In this document: positions 60,209 through 64,000 of the stretch, in pieces
Layout: each line of letters begins with the position of its first letter
Position numbering within the stretch: the first letter of the stretch is position 1
Origin: Deltaproteobacteria bacterium
GTDB taxonomy: Bacteria; Myxococcota_A; UBA9160; PR03
Length of the DNA stretch: 64,000 nucleotides
Assembly (NCBI GenBank): GCA_035063765.1
Contig: JAPSFT010000007.1
Coordinates: 1 to 64,000 of the forward strand
Direction of reading: 5' to 3'
The notes under the pieces: model-generated
Seen by the model: the letters and a program-made list of their open reading frames with translations, nothing else
Databases searched by the model: none
Told to the model about the DNA's origin: nothing
Position numbers and translations under genes: made by a program

Positions 60209-60951
60209 ACCGGCCTTCCGCCGCACCGGCGCCCATCGCAGACAGCGAGGCGGCGTTCTTCGCCGCCTGCGGCGCGCCTCTCGCGGAGCGACTCGCCAAT
60301 TTCGAGAAGTACGTGCCGCGGCCGAGCCTGCTGCGCTTCGTGGTCCGTTACGAGCTGTTCCGCCGCGCGCTCGACGTCAAGGGCTCGGTGATCGAGTGCG
60401 GGGTGCGGCAGGGGGGGGGACTGTTCGCGTGGGCCAAGCTCTCCTCGACCCTCGAGCCCTTCGCGATCCACCGGCGCGTGATCGGCTTCGACACCTTCGA
60501 GGGCTTCCCCGCACTCTCGGCCCACGACGAGCCCGCCGCCGGGACGCCGCTCGCCGAGCGCCGCCCCGGCGGTTTCGCGCCCACGCACGACGTCCACGGC
60601 GAGCTGTCGGCGCTGGCGGAGCTCCACGACCGCGGCCGCATCCTCGGCCACCATCCCAAGATCGAGCTGGTGCGCGGTGATGCTTGCGAGACGATCCCGC
60701 GCTTCGTCGCCGAGAACCGGCACCTGCTGGTGGCGTTGCTGTTCCTCGACTTCGACCTCTACGAGCCGACCCGGGCCGCGCTCGAGCACCTGCTTCCGCG
60801 CATGCCGAAGGGCGCCGTGATCGCCTTCGACGAGGTCAACAGCGCGTACTGGCCGGGCGAGACCGAGGCGCTGCTCGAGCGGTTCGACCTGCGCCGGCTA
60901 CGGCTGCGCAAGTTCCCGTTCGACCCGAACGTCGCGTGGGCGGTGCTGTGA
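60190..60951 (+). CDS. TylF/MycF-type O-methyltransferase
   Basis: The 253-residue SAM-dependent methyltransferase of the macrocin/mycinamicin O-methyltransferase group has SVIECGVRQGGGLFAWAKLS as the SAM loop and IGFDTFEGFPALSAHDEP. The metal-binding block is LLFLDFDLYEPTRAALEHLL, followed by GAVIAFDEVNSAYWPGETEA. MycF-type enzymes methylate sugar hydroxyls using Mg2+. In this operon it would methylate the glycan. It overlaps the transaldolase gene by 19 bases and starts at GTG. Confidence 0.85.
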   Translation: MPGRVLDRPSAAPAPIADSEAAFFAACGAPLAERLANFEKYVPRPSLLRFVVRYELFRRALDVKGSVIECGVRQGGGLFAWAKLSSTLEPFAIHRRVIGFDTFEGFPALSAHDEPAAGTPLAERRPGGFAPTHDVHGELSALAELHDRGRILGHHPKIELVRGDACETIPRFVAENRHLLVALLFLDFDLYEPTRAALEHLLPRMPKGAVIAFDEVNSAYWPGETEALLERFDLRRLRLRKFPFDPNVAWAVL

Positions 60952-61787
60952 CGGCCGTGCCCTCCCGGTCGCGGGCGCCGCGGGTACTCCAATGCGGATT
61001 CCCGAAGTCGGGCAACTATGGCGTCTACCGTCTGCTGGCCGCGCTGCTCGATCGTCACGGCCTGCGCCAATCCTTCAAGCGGCGCACCGGGTTGGCCCAC
61101 GTCGCCGCGACGCTGGGTGCCGAGCAGCTGCTCTTCCCGGAGGCCGCCGAGGTCGACGCCGTCTCGTTTGCGAGCGGGGCTGCGCTCCTCGAGTTCCCGC
61201 ACCCGGACTGCCGCTGGCTGCCCGTCGACGCCGGACTCCTGCTCGCGGGCTCGACCTTGCTCTGGACGCACGACCCGTGCGAGGTAGCGTCCCGTCCCGA
61301 GCTCGACGCGGTCACGCACCGCGTCTACGTCGCCCGCGACGGGCGCGACGTCCTCGACTCGCTCGCCCATCACGTGGTGCGTCCGGAGATCCGGCGCCTG
61401 CACCCCGAGTACCGGCACGCGTCGCCGGCCGCGGTCTACGCCGACCTGCCGCTCTTCACGCGCTACGCCCGGCGCTGGTCCGAGCACGTGGGTTCGTACC
61501 TGAAGCACCGCGAGCGCTTCCTGCTCGTGCGCCTCGAGGACCTGGCACGTGACCCGGCCGGCACCGTGGAGCGGGTCGCAGCGGCGCTCGGGCTTGCCGT
61601 CGACGCACCCGCGCTCGGAGCGCGGCTCACGTTCGCGGCGCTCGCGCCCGATGCGCCGGGCCACCTTCGCCGCGGTGCGCCGGGGGGCTGGCGCGAAGCC
61701 TTCGGCCCCGCCCAACGGCTCGCCTTCGAAGAGGCGGCGGGCGAGGCGCTGGCCGCGCTCGGCTACACGCCGGGAGACGCGTCGTGA
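60948..61787 (+). CDS. Sulfotransferase (first copy)
   Basis: The protein has 279 residues. The PAPS 5-prime-phosphosulfate loop is RVLQCGFPKSGNYGVYRLLA (K20). The 3-prime-phosphate motif is in HRVYVARDGRDVLDSLAHHV. The end, AFGPAQRLAFEEAAGEALAA then LGY, is the usual sulfotransferase terminus. It transfers sulfate from PAPS to a hydroxyl, probably of the sugar made by this operon. It overlaps the methyltransferase gene as GTGA. A paralogue follows two genes later. Confidence 0.84.
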   Translation: MTAVPSRSRAPRVLQCGFPKSGNYGVYRLLAALLDRHGLRQSFKRRTGLAHVAATLGAEQLLFPEAAEVDAVSFASGAALLEFPHPDCRWLPVDAGLLLAGSTLLWTHDPCEVASRPELDAVTHRVYVARDGRDVLDSLAHHVVRPEIRRLHPEYRHASPAAVYADLPLFTRYARRWSEHVGSYLKHRERFLLVRLEDLARDPAGTVERVAAALGLAVDAPALGARLTFAALAPDAPGHLRRGAPGGWREAFGPAQRLAFEEAAGEALAALGYTPGDAS

Positions 61788-63007
61788 GCACGGCGCGCAA
61801 CGTTCCGCTGGCGCGCTTCCTCGTACAGGCGAGCTCGCGCTCCTGGAAGGGCGCACCCGACCCCTGCCTGCAGCCGCTGGAAGGGCGCCCTGCCGTCGTG
61901 CATACCCTCGAGCGCGTCGCTGCACGCTGGCCGGCGCTCGGAGTGACCCTGGTGGCACCGGCCTTCGATCGCGAGGGGCCCTTCCCCGGACTCGCGCCGC
62001 GCATCGCACCGGCCCGCTTCGCGCGCCTGTTCGCCCACGACGGCGATCCGCTCGCGAGGCTCGTCGATGCAACAGCCGATCTCCCCGCCGGCGCACTCGT
62101 CGCGCGCTGCGACGGCCAGCACCCCTTCGTCGACCTCGACGTCACCGAGGCGCTGGCGGCCTGCGCGACGGCCGAGGGACTCGACTGCGCGAAGCTGCCC
62201 GACGACTTCCCGCCGGCTTTCGCCTCCGAGGTGTATCGAGTGGGCGCGCTGCGCCGGCTGGCCGCGGCGCTCCACCCGGCCCGCGACGCCGCCCTGCGCG
62301 CGTACCCGCGCCATGCGGCCTGCCGGGCGGAGAGCGGCCTGCGCTGGCGGCACTTCCCCCCGCCCCGCTACGCGCCGGCCCGCCTGCACGCCTGGCGTCG
62401 TGCCGCGCGTGCCCTCTACGACACGCCGCGCGCCGAGGGGGACCCCGCGCACCGCCAGGCCGCCGGCGACCAGTCGCGCTTCCACTACGAGCTTGCCGCC
62501 GCGCACCTCGCGTCCGACTTCCGCGTCCTCGAGGCCGCCTGCGGAGACGGCGGCGGCACACGCTTCCTGGCCGAGCGGGTGGCCGAGGTCGTCGCCGTCG
62601 ACCTCGCGCGCGGCCAGCTCCCGCGACTTGCCGGGCTGCGCGCACGCCGCTGGCCGGTGCGCGCCGTCGTCGCCGACGTGTCCCGATTGCCCTTCCCCAC
62701 CGGTCGCTTCGACGCCGTTACGTCGTTCGAGACGCTCGAGCACACGGTGGATCCCGAAGCCTGCCTGGCCTCGTTCGCCCGCGTGCTGCGGCCCGGCGGG
62801 GTCCTGGTGCTCTCGACGCCGCAGAGCTCGCTCGGCGCCGTGCCGCTCAACCCGCATCACCACCGGGAGTTCTCGCTCGACGAGTTGCGCGCACTGGTGA
62901 CCGCGCGCTTCCGGATCCACGAACTGATCGGGATCAAGGCTGGACGCATCGTCGTCCCGGGGGATCCGGTGGGCAACAACACGGTGATGGTATGCGAGCG
63001 GCGTTGA
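61784..63007 (+). CDS. Cytidylyltransferase-like (SpsF/NeuA type) fused to a SAM methyltransferase
   Basis: The 407-residue protein has two domains. Residues 8-190 follow the SpsF/KdsB cytidylyltransferase pattern. The segment PLEGRPAVVHTLERVAARWP and VARCDGQHPFVDLDVTEALA (R-C-D-G-D-x-P in relatives) are present. The glycine/lysine-rich NTP loop is altered (SSRSWKGAPDPCLQ). Residues 225-400 form a class-I methyltransferase: FRVLEAACGDGGGTRFLAER, RFDAVTSFETLEHTVDPEAC, and LRPGGVLVLSTPQ. Nucleotide activation of the sugar plus methylation is the simplest reading; the loop change leaves activity of the first domain uncertain. GTG start overlapping the sulfotransferase stop. Confidence 0.78.
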   Translation: MSTARNVPLARFLVQASSRSWKGAPDPCLQPLEGRPAVVHTLERVAARWPALGVTLVAPAFDREGPFPGLAPRIAPARFARLFAHDGDPLARLVDATADLPAGALVARCDGQHPFVDLDVTEALAACATAEGLDCAKLPDDFPPAFASEVYRVGALRRLAAALHPARDAALRAYPRHAACRAESGLRWRHFPPPRYAPARLHAWRRAARALYDTPRAEGDPAHRQAAGDQSRFHYELAAAHLASDFRVLEAACGDGGGTRFLAERVAEVVAVDLARGQLPRLAGLRARRWPVRAVVADVSRLPFPTGRFDAVTSFETLEHTVDPEACLASFARVLRPGGVLVLSTPQSSLGAVPLNPHHHREFSLDELRALVTARFRIHELIGIKAGRIVVPGDPVGNNTVMVCERR

Positions 63008-63834
63008 CTCCTCCGGACGGAGCCCCGCTGCGCGTCCTCCAGTGCGGCTACTCGAAGTCCGGCAACTGGCTGCTGCACGGGATCGTGGCGGCGATCCTCG
63101 GCCGGCACGGACGCTTCCGCTCCTTCGTCGAGGCGAGCGGCGTGGGAGCGGTGATCGATGGACTCTGCGGCGCCACGCGGCGCATGCCCGACGCCCACCG
63201 CGTGGACAACTTCAAGCTCGTCGACGGGCGCTGGCACGTGCAGTTCCCGGACCATCGCTGCCGCTTCCTGCCGCTCGACATCGAGCTGGCACTGGCACAC
63301 TCGACGCTGGTCTGGAGCCACGATCGACCGGACGAGCTGGCGCCCTGGAGCCCACGCTTCTCGCACCGTCTCTACGTGCTGCGCGACGGCCGCGACGTCG
63401 TGAACTCGATGCTCCACTACCTGGTGACGCCCGCGATCCTGGCGCTCTACCCGGACCACCGCTTCGAGACGATCGAGCAGATCTACGGGGACCTCGACTT
63501 CTTCGCCGGCAAGGTGACGGCCTGGCGCGACCACGTGCGCGCTCTGGCCGGCCGCGCCGGTGGCTGGCGGCTGGTGCGCTACGAGGCGCTGGTCGAGGAC
63601 CGAGAGGCGACGGTCGCCGCCCTCGCCGCACACCTCGGTCTGCCGGTCGACGCGTCCGCGATCGCACGCGACGCGGACTTCGCACGCATGCGCGAACAGG
63701 CGCCACGCCACCTGCGCGCGGGCCGGCGCGGCGACTGGCGACGCTGGTTCGGCACCCGGCACCGCGCGGTCTTCAAGGACCTGGCCGGGTGCGAGCTCGT
63801 CGAGCTCGGCTACGCCAGCTCCCTCGACTGGTGA
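62992..63834 (+). CDS. Sulfotransferase (second copy)
   Basis: The 280-residue protein has RVLQCGYSKSGNWLLHGIVA as the PAPS loop (K22), HRLYVLRDGRDVVNSMLHYL as the 3-prime-phosphate motif, and the same terminal helix as the first copy (LAGCELVELGY). The two copies share order, length and motifs (RVLQCG-x-x-KSGN, P-x-I-x-x-L-x-P-x-x-R, R-x-x-LVRxExL), so they arose by duplication. They probably sulfate different positions. The ATG at 62992 lies inside the end of the fusion gene (16-base overlap). This is the last plus-strand gene of the operon. Confidence 0.84.
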   Translation: MRAALTPPDGAPLRVLQCGYSKSGNWLLHGIVAAILGRHGRFRSFVEASGVGAVIDGLCGATRRMPDAHRVDNFKLVDGRWHVQFPDHRCRFLPLDIELALAHSTLVWSHDRPDELAPWSPRFSHRLYVLRDGRDVVNSMLHYLVTPAILALYPDHRFETIEQIYGDLDFFAGKVTAWRDHVRALAGRAGGWRLVRYEALVEDREATVAALAAHLGLPVDASAIARDADFARMREQAPRHLRAGRRGDWRRWFGTRHRAVFKDLAGCELVELGYASSLDW

Positions 63835-64000
63835 GGCGATGCCGCGTTCTGCCAGCGCCAGGGATCCAGGACTGTCTCGGGGAGCGGCGGCACCAGCACC
63901 GCAAGCTCCTGCTGCAGGCGCGCCGCACGCGCGATCGCCGCGTCTGCCCGCAGGTGCGCGCCGAGCTGGGCCGCGCACTCGACGCCGATCACGAGCGCCA
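63810..64000 (-). CDS. Partial gene entering from the right, C-terminus only
   Basis: A minus-strand frame is open to the window edge and ends at 63810, overlapping the second sulfotransferase gene tail to tail by 25 bases. The visible 62 residues include IGVECAAQLGAHLRADAAIA then RAARLQQELAVLVPPLPETV. No family is recognised. A GTG at 63992 could in principle be a start, but the frame continues through it, so it is more likely an internal codon. Confidence 0.45.
   Translation of the reverse strand, partial: ALVIGVECAAQLGAHLRADAAIARAARLQQELAVLVPPLPETVLDPWRWQNAASPHQSRELA

Overview
This is a very GC-rich (about 70 percent by eye), densely coding chromosomal window from a Gram-negative bacterium. 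It shows lipoproteins, PEP-CTERM-tailed secreted proteins, a flagellum with sigma-54 promoters, a membrane nitrate reductase and many GTG starts with 4-bp stop/start overlaps. That combination suggests an environmental, deltaproteobacteria-like lineage (Myxococcota, Desulfobacterota or Binatota type). The assignment is inference; no rRNA or tRNA gene is present to fix it.

Left part (1-24.2 kb), accessory region. It opens with mobile-element debris: the end of an IS91-type transposase abutting an N-terminal trbB fragment, a decayed IS1595-type element, a VapBC-like module and an XRE/nucleotidyltransferase module, plus an ECF sigma factor paired with an SRPBCC protein. From 5 to 14.2 kb lies a concentration of PEP-CTERM-type secreted proteins, some apparently intact (zinc protease-like, repeat protein, CSLREA beta-helix protein) and several only C-terminal fragments. 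Then come a membrane protein, a GNAT enzyme, a TetR regulator with a palindromic operator and an acyl-CoA dehydrogenase, a lipoprotein, a 7-TM protein, a histidine kinase convergent with a lone receiver, and a PEP-CTERM protein overlapping a large lipoprotein hydrolase.

Middle part (24.2-39.6 kb), respiration and signalling. A complete minus-strand nitrate reductase operon runs diheme cytochrome c - narG - narH - narJ - narI. Upstream lie a receiver-like protein without its phospho-aspartate and a NarX/NarL-type two-component pair. A YfhO-like membrane protein, two gene fragments and an HDOD-GGDEF protein follow.

Right part (39.7-55.3 kb), flagellum on the minus strand. A hypothetical protein, a PilZ protein and a secreted helical-repeat protein lead to a kinase-like and a sigma-54-activator-like protein, both with degraded active sites. 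Then flgB-flgC-fliE-fliF-fliH-fliI-fliJ-motE-like-fliK-flgD-(78 aa)-flgE run nearly without gaps. fliG is absent from its usual place after fliF. Sigma-54 promoters are legible before the first gene and before flgB; the second implies a TTG start for flgB.

Far right (55.5-64 kb), plus-strand glycan operon. Divergent from the flagellar genes and behind its own sigma-54-like promoter lie nine overlapping genes: NeuB-type synthase, PseG-like protein, SDR, ATP-grasp, transaldolase-like, TylF-type methyltransferase, sulfotransferase, a cytidylyltransferase-like/methyltransferase fusion, and a second sulfotransferase. The set reads as an uncharacterised route to a methylated, sulfated nonulosonate-like sugar, probably for flagellar modification. 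It is the best candidate in the window for an undescribed system.
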